A stretch of 64,000 nt of DNA, taken from the NCBI GenBank assembly GCA_032622095.1, contig CP136064.1, forward strand, positions 141,561,954 through 141,625,953, read 5' to 3'. Below are positions 38,503-48,954 of the stretch, in pieces; position 1 is the stretch's first letter, and each line of letters starts with the position of its first letter. The notes under the pieces are model-generated. The model had not been told where the DNA came from and did no database searches. It saw only the letters and a program-made list of their open reading frames with translations. The position numbers and the translations under genes were made by a program. Source of the stretch: Siphonodentalium dalli. Its lineage: Eukaryota; Mollusca; Scaphopoda; Gadilida; Siphonodentaliidae.

Positions 38503-40208
38503 AAATGACTCGTTCCCATCTACGTGTCATTGTTAACATCCATGACAAATTTTATGATGATCAGACTAAAGGTACGACCTGTAGCCCGTGCTAAAGAATT
38601 TAGTCATACAAAGAGTAAAATCCAAGATGGCTGCTGGCGGCCATGTTTTTCGCCAAATGACCCCAAAATGACTCGTTCCCATCTACATTCCAATTTCAAC
38701 AGCCATGACAAATTTTATGATGATCAGACTAAATGTACGACCTGTAGCCCGTGCTAAAGGATTTAGTCATACAAAGAGTATAATCCAAGATGGCTGCTGG
38801 CGGCCATGTTTTTCGGCCGAATGACCCCAAAATGACTCGTTCCCATCTACATGTCATTGTTAACATCCATGACAAATTTTATGATGATCAGACTAAAGAT
38901 ACGACCTGTAGCCCGTGCTAAAGAATTTAGTCATACAAAGAGTAAAATCCAAGATAGCTGCTGGCGGCCATGTTTTTTGGCCGAATGACCCTAAAATTAC
39001 TCGTTCCCATCTACATGTCAAAATTAACATCCATGACAAATTTCATGATGATCAGACAAACAGTACGACCTGTGGCCCATGCTAATGGATTAAATTTTGA
39101 AATCCAAGATGGCCGCTGGCGGCCATGTTTTTCGTCCGAATGACCCCAAAATGACTCGTTCCCATCTACATGTCATTATTAACATTCATGACAAATTTTA
39201 TGATGATCAGAATAAAGGTACGACCTTTAGCCCGTGCTAAAGGATTTAGTCATACAAAGAGTAAAATCCAAGATGGCTGCTGGCGGCCATGTTTTTGGGC
39301 CGAATGACCCCAAAATTACTCGTTCCCATCTACATGTCAATATTATCATCCATGACAAATTTCATGATGATCAGACAAACAGTACGACCTGTGGCCCGTG
39401 CTAATGGATTAAATTTTGAAATCCAAGATGGCCGCTGGCGGCCATGTTTTTCGTCCGAATGACCCCAAAATGACTCGTTCCCATCTACATGTCATTATTA
39501 ACATTCATGACAAATTTTATGATGATCAGAATAAAGGTACGACCTTTAGCCCGTGCTAAAGGATTTAGTCATACAAAGAGTAAAATCCAAGATGGCTGCT
39601 GGCGGCCATGTTTTTCGGCCGAATGACCCCAAAATGACTCGTTCCCATCTACATGTCATTGTTAACATCCATGACAAATTTTATGATGATCAGACTAAAG
39701 GTACGACCTTTAGCCCGTGCTAAAGGATTTAGTCATACAAAGAGTAAAATCCAAGATGGCTGCTGGCGGCCATGTTTTTCGGCCGAATGACCCCAAAATG
39801 ACTCGTTCCCATCTACATGTCATTGTTAACATCCATGACAAATTTTATGATGATCAGACTAAAGGTACGACCTGTAGCCCGTGCTAAATAATTTAGTCAT
39901 ACAAAGAGTAAAATCCAAGATAGCTGCTGGCGGCCATGTTTTTTGGCCGAATGACCCCAAAATTACTCATTCCCATCTACATGTCATAATTAACATCCAT
40001 GACAAATTTCATGACAATAAGACGAACAGTACGGCCTGTAGCCCGTGCTAATGGATTGAATTTTGAAATACAAGATGGCCGCTGGTGGCCATGTTTTTTT
40101 TTCCGAATGACCCCAAAATGACTCGTTCCCATCTACATGTCAATGTCAACATCCATGACAAATTTCATAATAATCGGACCAAAGGTACGAACTGTAGCCC
40201 GTGCTAAA
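38503..40208 (+). repeat. Core satellite array, right end
   Basis: Resumes the host higher-order order (CTACGTGTCATTGTTAAC, then the TTTTTCGCCAAATG monomer, then ATTCCAATTTCAACAGCC) and runs to the last monomer, which carries ACGAACTGTAGCCCGTG and leads into the 3' tail. Confidence 0.85.
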
Positions 40209-40227
40209 GGAAATTGTTGACGAATCA

Positions 40228-40266
40228 CGCACACACACACGCACACACACACGCACACACGCACGA
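40228..40266 (+). repeat. CA/ACGC microsatellite in the 3' tail
   Basis: Runs of CACACACACG lead into CACGACGGATACC. The nested and downstream copies have microsatellites of different length and composition at the same place. Confidence 0.9.
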
Positions 40267-40285
40267 CGGATACCAAGCCATGGCA

Positions 40286-40319
40286 ATAGCTCAAACTTTA
40301 CAAAGTAAAGTTGAGCTAA
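40286..40319 (+). other. Terminal 3' hairpin of the giant element
   Basis: TAGCTCAAACTTT, a short spacer, then AAAGTTGAGCTA form a stem and the element ends in CTAA. The hairpin is conserved in all five intact-ended copies (also near 32338, 38470, 60082 and 62821). Confidence 0.85.
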
Positions 40320-40842
40320 AAAAGCGCTCAATAGATCGACGAAGTGAGGGGATGAAATATCGCTGGTTTTTGACACGCGGGTTTCGTACTTCGGTTACTT
40401 CATACGATCACAACCCAAATTTATTCTGTAAGGGGAGCTTTGATTGAATGATGATGGTTGTACAGATGATCACTAATCATCAAAGACCTTAATTTCTGCA
40501 CTAGTTATATCATAGTTTGTTGATTAGGTGGTCTGTAAGATGAAATACATGAATCCTATAATTCGATATACCTGCGATGGCATGTCAGTTGCATAATGTG
40601 TCGTAAACTGCCTCTCGTCTTATAACAACAGGCCTTCCCACCATAAAGCTCATTAATAAAACAATAGGTATTCAACACCTCACGACAATAAGTAACAGAA
40701 CTGTAGTTTTATTTCTGCGAAAATAGCGATGATAACTAAACACAGCCCATTACTTGATTAGTTGGCGAACATGGTGTCAGCGACGCGATATAGAGTCAGA
40801 TAGTTATATATTTAGTCATCAATTGTGGGCCCAGAAAATGAC
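40320..40842. other. Non-coding stretch
   Basis: No supported gene. The open frame spanning the element end (40214-40447) is half microsatellite and half flank, so it is not a gene. Confidence 0.4.
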
Positions 40843-41167
40843 GATTTAATTTGGCCAAAGTTTTTTTAATTTGGCCAACAAACATTTGGCCAATTTCTTA
40901 TTATTTGGCAACTAAAAATTTCATTTGGCCAGAAGATTATTTGGTCCGGCGCGAACACTGCAAAGGAATGTCCTAATAGGGGAAAGGAAGAATGCCTGGC
41001 CTACCGCAAAATGGAGATCATGTGGTCCATGAAGGATAATACGCCACATATTTGGATTACCATGGACCATGAATAAACGAATGTACCATAAATTTTCATA
41101 CCATGTTAATCTTTTGTACTGAGAATAGGAATATACCATATAGTTTAGTGGGCAAGATACAGAATTC
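40843..41167 (-). repeat. Dispersed TTTGGCCAA repeat, reverse copy
   Basis: At least five TTTGGCC units lie between 40850 and 40932, followed by GGCGCGAACACTG (reverse of CAGTGTTCACGC) and, at the far end, AGTTTAGTGGGCAAGATAC (reverse of GTATCTTGCCCACTAAACT). It is the reverse-oriented partner of 7965-8090, on the other side of the giant element. Confidence 0.7.
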
Positions 41168-41545
41168 CCCAATTTTCAGATTTGAAATAAAGGATGAAGT
41201 CGTAATTATGTATTGTCAAATTTTAGGTCTTCAGGAAAATTGTTTTGCCTCTTGGCTTATCTAGTTCATTAATCTTAATTACTGTATTCAATCAGCCAAC
41301 ACGTTCTTCTTCCATTAGCATGTTTATATTTGTCACCTTTTACTTATTGGTTAATTTAGCTTGGCATTTCTCACCTCCAATTGTATATAAAATCATTCAA
41401 CTCTAAAGTTAAGGAAGAATATATTATCTAGACTAGTCATTACATTGTTTGACATCATATAAGGAATACCTGTTGGTGTTATATGTTATGTTCATCTTTG
41501 AAAACCAGATCATTGTAAATAAAAGTTATTCCCCTACATTTAACA
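41168..41545. other. Non-coding AT-rich stretch
   Basis: Nothing recognisable. Confidence 0.4.
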
Positions 41546-41613
41546 CGTTCACTGCTGACTATGAGTTATCTCGTACCTTTTGCATGTAATTTAATGGGAA
41601 TCGGCAGTGAACG
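41546..41613. repeat. Small inverted repeat
   Basis: CGTTCACTGCTGA faces TCGGCAGTGAACG with one mismatch and a 42-bp interior. It may be a palindromic MITE end or a solo hairpin. Confidence 0.55.
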
Positions 41614-43186
41614 AATGAATGTCTGCATGTGTGAGATTGTATAAGGATCATTTTCAGAATAAAATATGTAGTCAATGCTTGAACCCACACATTTATAGTC
41701 GGGACTTAACTGTTGTGGTTTCCTATGCATCTAATAGATCATCCCAGTGTCAAAATTTAGAACTGAATGGGAACATCCATTCGGGAGAAAGTGTTGACAT
41801 TGTGTCGGCGAATTGTATGATGCTAACTGCAATGCTCTGTAGTTTAATACAGGGAAAAGTTAGTGTACTTGCATGCAATGACATCTCAGACACATTATTG
41901 TCATGCAGTAATAGTGATGTAGTAAAACTAATCATGTGACTTTCTGATGTGCAATAGAACATGTATGTGTAGAAGACACCAATTCCTCTACGTCATCGAC
42001 ATTTGCATGTTTATTTCCACCCAAAAATTATACTCATGCTGAAGACATTGAGAAACAGTAGCTACATATATATGTGTATTGCATGCGCGGAATTATGTTA
42101 ATAGCATTATTGCCATATTTTAGTGATGTTTTCATTATGAAATACTTTTATTGAGACCAAAACGCCATATCATTGCTAAATTTTTCTCTCAGTCATACTA
42201 TACTACCTGAGACAATATATTGTATAGAATGTTTTGCCATTTTGTCTTTATCTTTATGGTACCAAATTGCTTAATTGCGCGATAATGTCAATTATTTTGC
42301 ACATTTAGTGAAATAAGCATGTTAAGCACAAATAATATATCCATGAATACAACATGGACAATTTGATACCACATTCGTGCGATTCAGATATTCGTGTTTT
42401 AATAAATTTGTTGTCTCTCCTGAACAATGAAAACTCGAAGATACGGCATTTTGATTGGTCACAGACAATATACGAATTCACCATTGATGATCAAGTAACA
42501 TCTCACCAGTCGCACAATTTTTACAAATTTTTAATAATAATGTTAATTTGGCTTGAAAATGTGTGCCAATGTCATTATATGAGCCCATTTAAACTTCAAA
42601 TATCCAGCTTGTAGATATTTATATAACAGTCGCACAGCAACAGCTGACAGCGACTCACTTATCCTGCAAGGTTGTCTTAAGATTTATAACTATAAATAGG
42701 TAAGTAGCTCAGACATGGCTTTGTATGTAGTAGTAGTATAGTCGATTTGTTAGTAGAATGCTACATTCCTCAACTTGGCATAGCGGCCGAGTACTAACTT
42801 ATCAGTTTCATGAACTTGATCCAGTCTATATATGTAAAACAGTTCTGAGTTTTGTTAGACATTCAAGGTATTCAATGAGCATCAGAACACTTTGTGAATT
42901 CAGAGAGGAATTGGAAAAAACAATCATACTTACATTAGGTAATGATTTCTCTCCAGATAGAATCAATTTTATAGTGTTTAGTCTTCTATGGAATGTACTA
43001 ATTTCTCTGGAACAAAAATGTTAGGCAATCAGAATGCAGAAAGACATTTACATGTATATAAATGCCGGAAACTGTCAAGTATTCATAAAAACCCACTTTG
43101 TGAAGTAAATATAAACATGTTACCGAATTTTTTTTATTTAGGAGTAGGATTTTATTTGTGAAGCATCCTTTGTTTCTTCTCAAAGA
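41614..43186. other. Non-coding stretch with uncharacterised open frames
   Basis: Open frames at 41619-41939 (106 codons), 42354-42614 and 42758-43024 show no domain I recognise, no obvious splice sites and AT-rich composition like the surroundings. I do not call them genes. Confidence 0.35.
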
Positions 43187-43241
43187 CAGGGTTCACGCTG
43201 TCGGTGACAAAATTACATTCGGCCAAACTTTTTAACCCAAA
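43187..43241 (+). repeat. Fragment of the CACGCTGTCGG / GGCCAAA dispersed repeat
   Basis: CAGGGTTCACGCTGTCGG followed by GGCCAAACTTTTT matches 8024-8085. Third copy in the window, truncated on its left. Confidence 0.65.
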
Positions 43242-44600
43242 AGTTTCAAGTATATAATTGCTTTATGGTCTCAATATACCACCACAACAAACAATAATTA
43301 TTTCTATGTTGGTATATCATACCGGCTGCACCAATTTTACAGTTTTTGCAGGTAAATATTTTATCACATGGACCAAACTATGGTGGGTTCGGTCGCACCT
43401 GGCTCCTCTCAGGTGGTCAGTCAAAGACTGCCCATCAATTCAAAACACAAATCAGGACATGTTCCAAATTCCAAGACAAAGGGGGGAGGGGGTGAAAATG
43501 GAATGGACCTTTCAGGACAGATACCAATGATTCACTTATATATATGATATATCACACACATTTTTTTAAGATTATTATAGAGATATTTCATGTACCATTT
43601 CACACACAAATGGCATTTCTACCAAAATTCAGTTGGTATACATATTTAACTCTTTTGTTGTTTGGTATGTATATACATGTATATGTAAGACGTCATTGGG
43701 AACATTGGTTGTTTAGTACGTAAATATACATATCGGGAATGTATTGTGTCTAACATGGAAGTAAACACGTTGTCTGCAGTCTGTGCAAGCGAAAAATTAA
43801 TTTGTTTTACCAAATGTGGGTCATAGTAGTGACATATTTTACTTGTTGAAAACATTATGTTTATAGTCTTTAGTTGACAACAACCTGGGTTTGTTGCCAT
43901 GGTAATGGTAGTGGTGACCCCCCTCATACCCGATAAAAGGAATGTACCATGAACCCTGGACATGCTTATTGGGGTTCTTGGTGTACTTGATGCGTGCTCC
44001 ATAGACCCCGAAGCCACGACAAATAGTTTTCGCGGCTGGCTCAACCAATTTTGTCGCTGGTAAGCCGGCTCAGTCGCGACATTCGTGGCTGACGAAATAT
44101 GGCGGCTCAGTCGGCTGAGACGTATGTCATTCAGAGTATTTTCGTTTCCAAAATTTTCCTAATCCCCGGTTATATAGAGTACCCCGTTTGTTTTAGCGTT
44201 TGTGGTAAACCTGTAGAATTCCAGACCATGCGTGGTCTTTTAGGTGTTGGGCTTAACCATTATGGCGAAAATACTCGAAGGAATGGCATAGATGTACTAA
44301 ATATAATATAAGTTACATTGGGACTTCTGTAGACTTCAGACTGCTATCATCGCTGGCACCTTGAGATATATGCGCGCATGCATCATTGAATGGTGAATCC
44401 GATAGTAATGATATAATATTTCAAACTATATTCTATTCTCTCCTACATGCATGTTATGTGCATGTATTGATAAATGCAAGCGATGTCTGAGACTGAGTCG
44501 TGTCGAAACAAACAATTTAAACTTTAACCCATGCATTGGAATAGTCTATTCCACATTGAGAGGCCCGGGTGTTCTGATAATATAACAACTGTGCCGTGTC
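43242..44600. other. Non-coding stretch
   Basis: Includes AT-rich ATACATGTATAT tracts near 43660-43690. The 44099-44311 open frame starts in a GGCTCAGTCG-rich patch but has no recognisable domain. Confidence 0.35.
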
Positions 44601-44647
44601 CATTGCCTAATATTGGCATACTCAAAGTATGCCAATATTAGGCAATG
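44601..44647. repeat. Perfect 22-bp-arm palindrome with 3-nt loop
   Basis: 44601-44622 and 44626-44647 are exact reverse complements (arm begins CATTGCCTAATATTGG), separated by CAA. No mismatch is present, so the hairpin is young, maintained, or the core of a palindromic element. Confidence 0.85.
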
Positions 44648-46547
44648 CGGTTTAGTTCTTTGTGATTAAGTTGATTAACAGCCCAGTTGTGCTTGACATA
44701 TAAGCCCATGCACACAGGTCAGCCATTATACAATTCTGGTGGCGGAGATTTTTTCATGTGGCTGGCGTTAGAGATAATATGGCTGGCAGCGGCTTGTGGC
44801 CAATATGGCTGGCGTTGTGCGATGGCGGCTTCGGGCTCTAGTGCTCCAACATAGTTCTGCTGTACTGAAAAGGCATTTCAATGAAAAATATAAATAAAAA
44901 TGCTCTATATTATTCAAGTCTCAAAGGTTATATACCTTGGGCATATACATAATTCTGAAAGGGTTAAAGGAAGGAGCGGAGATATAGAATATCTAATGTT
45001 CAGTTTGAAATTTGGCTATTTCACACACAAATGGTACTATGTCATTAGAGATTCATGGCTTAATGTGGTGCACATTTTATTTTATTTTTTGCCTGATGTC
45101 CTTGACAAGCCCTTATGGACAGTGTGATCGACCATACCTATGTATGTACATAGGATAGAACTAATGACTATTTGTCGAGTTATTAATTCGAGATGAGACA
45201 TTATTAAAGTTGAAAGTTACATGTTAAAGGAAGAAATTGCGAATGGTTTTGTGGATTAAAGCAACCAAAAATTAATATTAAAACACATTTTAGTATACGA
45301 ACAGCTAACTTTCCCCAACACGGAACTGACAACATTGAGAGTAAAATACAGTTAATTATTTATTTGAAAAAAAAGACTACTGGCAATATCAACAAAAATG
45401 TGTGAGATGTCCTCGCAGAGTGATACAGCACCAGTCCAAATTCACAACCTGTGTGCTGATATATCTGAGTGGATCCTGCACCTGACAACATACAGATACA
45501 GGGACATGCCATACGACCTGAAATAGAGAATAGAAGTCAATGACAATATATCAGTGGTATTGACTAGCTCAAAATTAAACCATACTCTTTTGGGAACCTC
45601 ATTGGAATCACACTACATGTACCTTGGGTAATATTTAAACATATGCATACATGGCCTCTGAATAGAATCAGCAGTGTTACACCCGAAATTATGAAAAAAT
45701 ATATATATGCATGTTGAAGGTATATTCACAATATGTTTAGACCATCAAAATAATATTTCCACGCCCACATACCTATAGACACATCCACAAGAAATTCATT
45801 TCTCTGGCAGTGGTGAATATCAATTTGGTTGGATTCTAGTGTATGAAATACCAGCTATTAAATACATCTCACCCGGAATACACCATCTTGTTTGATAGAC
45901 AATAACATTTCGTCTAAATTAATTAAAAAAAACCCTCCATTCCTGGCTCAGACAGAAAACACCACTTTGGAAACTGAAATTTACATCATTAGAATCTTCA
46001 TACATGTATACGAGACTCATGACATTTATATGAATAAACTATCAGATATATGTATTATATATAAGTTACATGCAGATAACCCTAGACACATATCTTTGTT
46101 GCACTTGCACATATTAGAATGATCTAGACTGAAGTACATGTACAATTATCACTTTATAATGAGATTAACCACATAAGCCAACATTTTATAAAGAAGTTTG
46201 AAAGTAAAGTCACCTCCCCCTCCTGGTAGGCAGGATTTTACATTTATTTAGACAGATCAACTACCCACAGGAATCAAAATAGCGAGTATGCAGAGCACGC
46301 AACCAGTAAATTTTATATCATGTCCGAGTATGTGTGTATTGTAAGTAGGTCAATAATAAATAGGTCGGTTGCACCCTGTCGAAACATGTGTTTTTTTCCC
46401 GCCAAAATTAAACAGGTCATCTGTACATAGGTCAGACGGCATTTACCTTTAATAAACACCAACAGAACAATCTCAAGAAAAATAAAAGGTCGGCCAACCA
46501 CAGTGTCCCCGCTTTGTTAAAGAAATTTAAAAAATGTTGAAATATTC
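44648..46547. other. Non-coding stretch
   Basis: A patch of ATGGCTGGC repeats lies at 44755-44830. The rest is AT-rich with no supported gene. Confidence 0.4.
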
Positions 46548-46962
46548 TAAGTCGAAAGGGTTAATAATTCCGTAAAAAAAAAATTCCATTATCTATATAC
46601 ATGTTGCACATCTCCAATATGAGGGTAACAATACTCTGAAGTTTCAAATATCTATGATCAAAACTGTAGGAGGAGTTGATTACACCATGAAGGCACCCTC
46701 ATACAGAAAATTATAACAAAAGTCGAAAGGCCCATAACTCTGGGAAAAATCATTGGATCAAACTCAAATTCGAACTTGACCTATATTTTGATATGAACGA
46801 CCCACAAAAAAACGGAATTTTCAATTGAACAGTCCAAGACTTGAGTCGAAAAAAGTCCATAACTCTAGGAAAAATCATCGGATCAAACTCAAATTCTTGA
46901 TATGACTGATCCACATAAAAACGGTATTTGCAATTAAAGGATCCAAACTTGAGATATCATCC
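46548..46962 (+). repeat. Degenerate AGTCGAAA / CCATAACTCT core repeats
   Basis: AGTCGAAAGGCCCATAACTC at 46721 and AGTCGAAAAAAGTCCATAAC at 46844 (period about 123 bp), each followed by AAAAATCAT(T/C)GGATCAAAC and CAAATTC. An earlier, weaker unit starts with AGTCGAAAGGG at about 46549. Related units occur in 54720-55050 and near 59304. This is a second repeat-core element family. Confidence 0.7.
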
Positions 46963-46973
46963 GGAAATTGAAC

Positions 46974-47114
46974 GTTATCTCCGGCAACATCATGGGAAAC
47001 ATGGAGATTTAATACCTGGATGTCTCTTTTTGAACCCCTCGGCTCCGCCTCGGGGTTCAAAATCGACATCCAGGTATTAAATCTCCATGTACCCCCAATG
47101 TTGCCGAAGATAAC
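46974..47114. repeat. Long hairpin with about 65-bp arms
   Basis: Arms 46974-47038 and 47051-47114 are near-perfect reverse complements, sharing ATGGAGATTTAATACC, TGGATGTC, TTGAACCCC and terminal GTTATC / GATAAC. The loop contains GGCTCCGCC. The GC-rich loop resembles that of the 871-1038 hairpin. Likely a foldback element. Confidence 0.85.
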
Positions 47115-47754
47115 TAATATTGGAAAACAGTTGCAAAATAATACTTACTTTTATTCACCCCTCAGTTACAACATCAGGGGATTTCAGGGGCACAAGGATG
47201 GTGATCCGATTCTGTTCAGTGACTTGGTGGAAGTTTGGAGAACAGCAATTTGAAACATTTTATTTTTATGGTTCACTGCATCAGCGCCACTTTGGAAATG
47301 ACTGGTCGAGCTGGAGACCGATTCATCCACAGAGACAATCGAACTTCATTTCCTATCAGCGGTTGTTTTGAATGATCGTTATTCAATTTCTTTTTGAGGA
47401 AATTGGTTGTGGCCAATATGGGCATAGTTGTTTTCAGTTGAACTCTAATCTGGCATCCATCAATTTTTTTTCGCAAAGTAGCAAAAGATGTCAAAAGATT
47501 GCGATATATAAATAATTATATTTTAAACCCGAGTTGTTTCAGGCCAGTTATTCAGGTCAGTAATAGACTAGCAATATGATGTCTCGAACATTCAATTCTC
47601 CTCACCTTGAAATATACAATAACTTTGGGCAATCAATTGTTTCCAAATAAAAGGTGATATCAATTCAAAGAGCAATACTGACCAGGAGTCGTGATTTTTA
47701 ACCCCTATTTTAAGAGCCGTGGCAGAGCACGTTGAAATTTGCTCGAAGGCTTAT
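47115..47754. other. Non-coding stretch
   Basis: No supported gene; the open frames at 47020-47371 overlap the hairpin or are isolated. Confidence 0.35.
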
Positions 47755-47815
47755 AGAATGGGAGACCGATCGTGATCGGCATTTGTTTAACCCATCCCTT
47801 GGCAATAGTAAATTG
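47755..47815 (+). repeat. Dispersed repeat with CGATCGTGATCGG palindrome, copy 1
   Basis: GAGACCGATCGTGATCGGCA, then TTTAACCCATCCCTTGGC and AATAGT. The same blocks recur at 54605-54665, where they precede the second element family. Confidence 0.7.
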
Positions 47816-48084
47816 CTATGATTGAAATCATAATCTAGAATTAAAGAGTATACTGTTACATGTTCTAAAGTAGTACACACAAATGTACATAATAACACAA
47901 ATTATATTATTAATTATATTAAAGGGTTTATAACATCTATAAAGCTTGTCACCACTATCATAGTGTAAGCAGTTCTATTTATGTTGTTGCAAATGACATC
48001 TCAAAATAATATAGTTAATTAATAATGGAAAAGGTTAAAAGACATGGAATGTGTAAAAGGGGTTAAATCTCCTATCTTGGCTCT

Positions 48085-48185
48085 GTTTGATCCAGGCTTC
48101 TCAAAGTACCATGGTACCAGACCTAACGGTACCGGGACGGTTCCACATCTGGTACCACGGTACCAGTACCGGTTCCGGTACTGAC
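48085..48185 (+). repeat. GGTACC-rich dispersed repeat, forward copy
   Basis: TTTGATCCAGGCTTCTCAA followed by a cluster of GGTACC, GGTACCAG and CGGTAC words. A reverse-oriented relative is at 54505-54590. Confidence 0.6.
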
Positions 48186-48626
48186 AGTCTCAATTGACAA
48201 TATTATAAGTGTCTGCTTGGATTTATACAATTTATATGTACAATGTGGCAGGTACCAAATGCAGGTTGATCTTACGGCTGGAAGTACTGGATTTAGATAA
48301 TGAATTCAATGTGGCCCAAAGTTGTACCATGGACTATAGTGTGGCATAAAAGGTGACTCACCAAATTTCACGCCGATTGGTCCAAGTAAACCTGAGATCT
48401 AACATGGTCCCCAAATGCAATATCTGCACTCAAATAGACACTATTTCTTATGACGTTTGTCCAAATGACGTCGAACGCAAACCAACACTTGCTTTGCTAT
48501 TGTAGGCGAAACTTCCATGCGCTCAACAAAAGCGTTGATGGAAATAAGCGCTAAATTAATGTGTCAGTTCAGGTTCATTGTGAATTTAGATAACGAATGT
48601 TGATTTTGTCGCGGAAGTGCATGTAT
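48186..48626. other. Non-coding stretch
   Basis: No supported gene or clear repeat. Contains two ATGACGTC-like words near 48450-48470 of unknown meaning. Confidence 0.35.
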
Positions 48627-48735
48627 AGTGGGGTGTAGTCAAGACTCGAACATTCTACCGTCGTTGGGAATGGGTGGGTGTAGTGGGGTGCAGAGTCAAG
48701 ACTCGAACGTTCGTCGTTGGGCATGGGTGCTAATA
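48627..48735. repeat. Two-copy tandem duplication, period about 55 bp
   Basis: AGTGGGGTGTAGTCAAGACT at 48627 recurs as AGTGGGGTGCAGAGTCAAGA at 48682, both followed by CTCGAAC and CGTCGTTGGG. Confidence 0.75.
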
Positions 48736-48954
48736 TGGTATTTTAATTCGCCAGTTGGGTTTGAACATAAGTAAATAATGCTGTCTTTGATACGAAAGTT
48801 GTGCATTGAGTGTGGTATCGAAGGAGTACCGGTATACACGGAAGATGGCGAATGGACAGTGGGTACAGTGAACTCGCCAAACCGACGCTAATTAATATTC
48901 TTTTAATCTTTCGGTTGAGTGCAAATCTGATAAAAGAATAAATGTTTAAAAGAT

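Larger units (their letters stand above)
8118..40319 (+). mobile_element. Giant non-autonomous pearl/Helentron-like element with satellite core
   Basis: The 5' unique end (8118-8242) carries AAGTGTCAATGACACTG, a GTGTCA-A-TGACAC palindrome, and TAGCACAACTTGG. The body is tandem core monomers. The 3' tail (about 40209-40319) has TTGTTGACGAATCACGC, a CA/ACGC microsatellite, GCCATGGCAATAG and a terminal hairpin (AGCTCAAACTTT / AAAGTTGAGCT) ending CTAA. A subterminal inverted repeat TAGCTCAACTT (the canonical form in other copies) links the two ends. The span is 32.2 kb; removing two nested elements leaves about 25.2 kb with roughly 155 monomers. No Rep/helicase or transposase is encoded. The CTAA end, the 3' hairpin and the lack of a clear target duplication suit a rolling-circle (Helitron/Helentron) origin. 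The layout matches 'pearl' elements of bivalves, which normally hold few core repeats. All five intact-ended copies here lie on the plus strand. Confidence 0.82.

Noticed and set aside
8180-40200. Many 60-97-codon open frames in the array (for example at 10101, 10887, 13474, 17797 and 28441) that look like a repeated protein family
   Set aside because: They are translations of the same satellite monomers. Monomer lengths (163-164 and 155 bp) are not multiples of three, frames break at almost every unit, and both strands give similar frames.
8243-40208. CRISPR-like array of regular repeats
   Set aside because: Units are contiguous, with no constant-repeat/unique-spacer alternation and no cas genes. 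The setting is eukaryotic.
8243-40208. C/D-box snoRNA cluster suggested by ATGATGA (C box) in each monomer
   Set aside because: The D-box-like CTGA needed on the same strand at the right distance is mostly absent; CTGATCAT occurs on the opposite strand. No terminal stem is seen.
40146-40447. Open frames across the CA microsatellite at the giant element's 3' end
   Set aside because: They consist of microsatellite translation (HTHAHTHA-type or RVCVRVCV-type) joined to flank. No gene evidence.
41619-41939. 106-codon open frame as a possible gene
   Set aside because: No domain, no splice signals, overlapping open frame on the other strand, and composition like the surrounding DNA.
43646-44044. 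132-codon minus-strand open frame
   Set aside because: No recognisable domain, and it overlaps another open frame in a different phase on the same strand. Not supported as coding.
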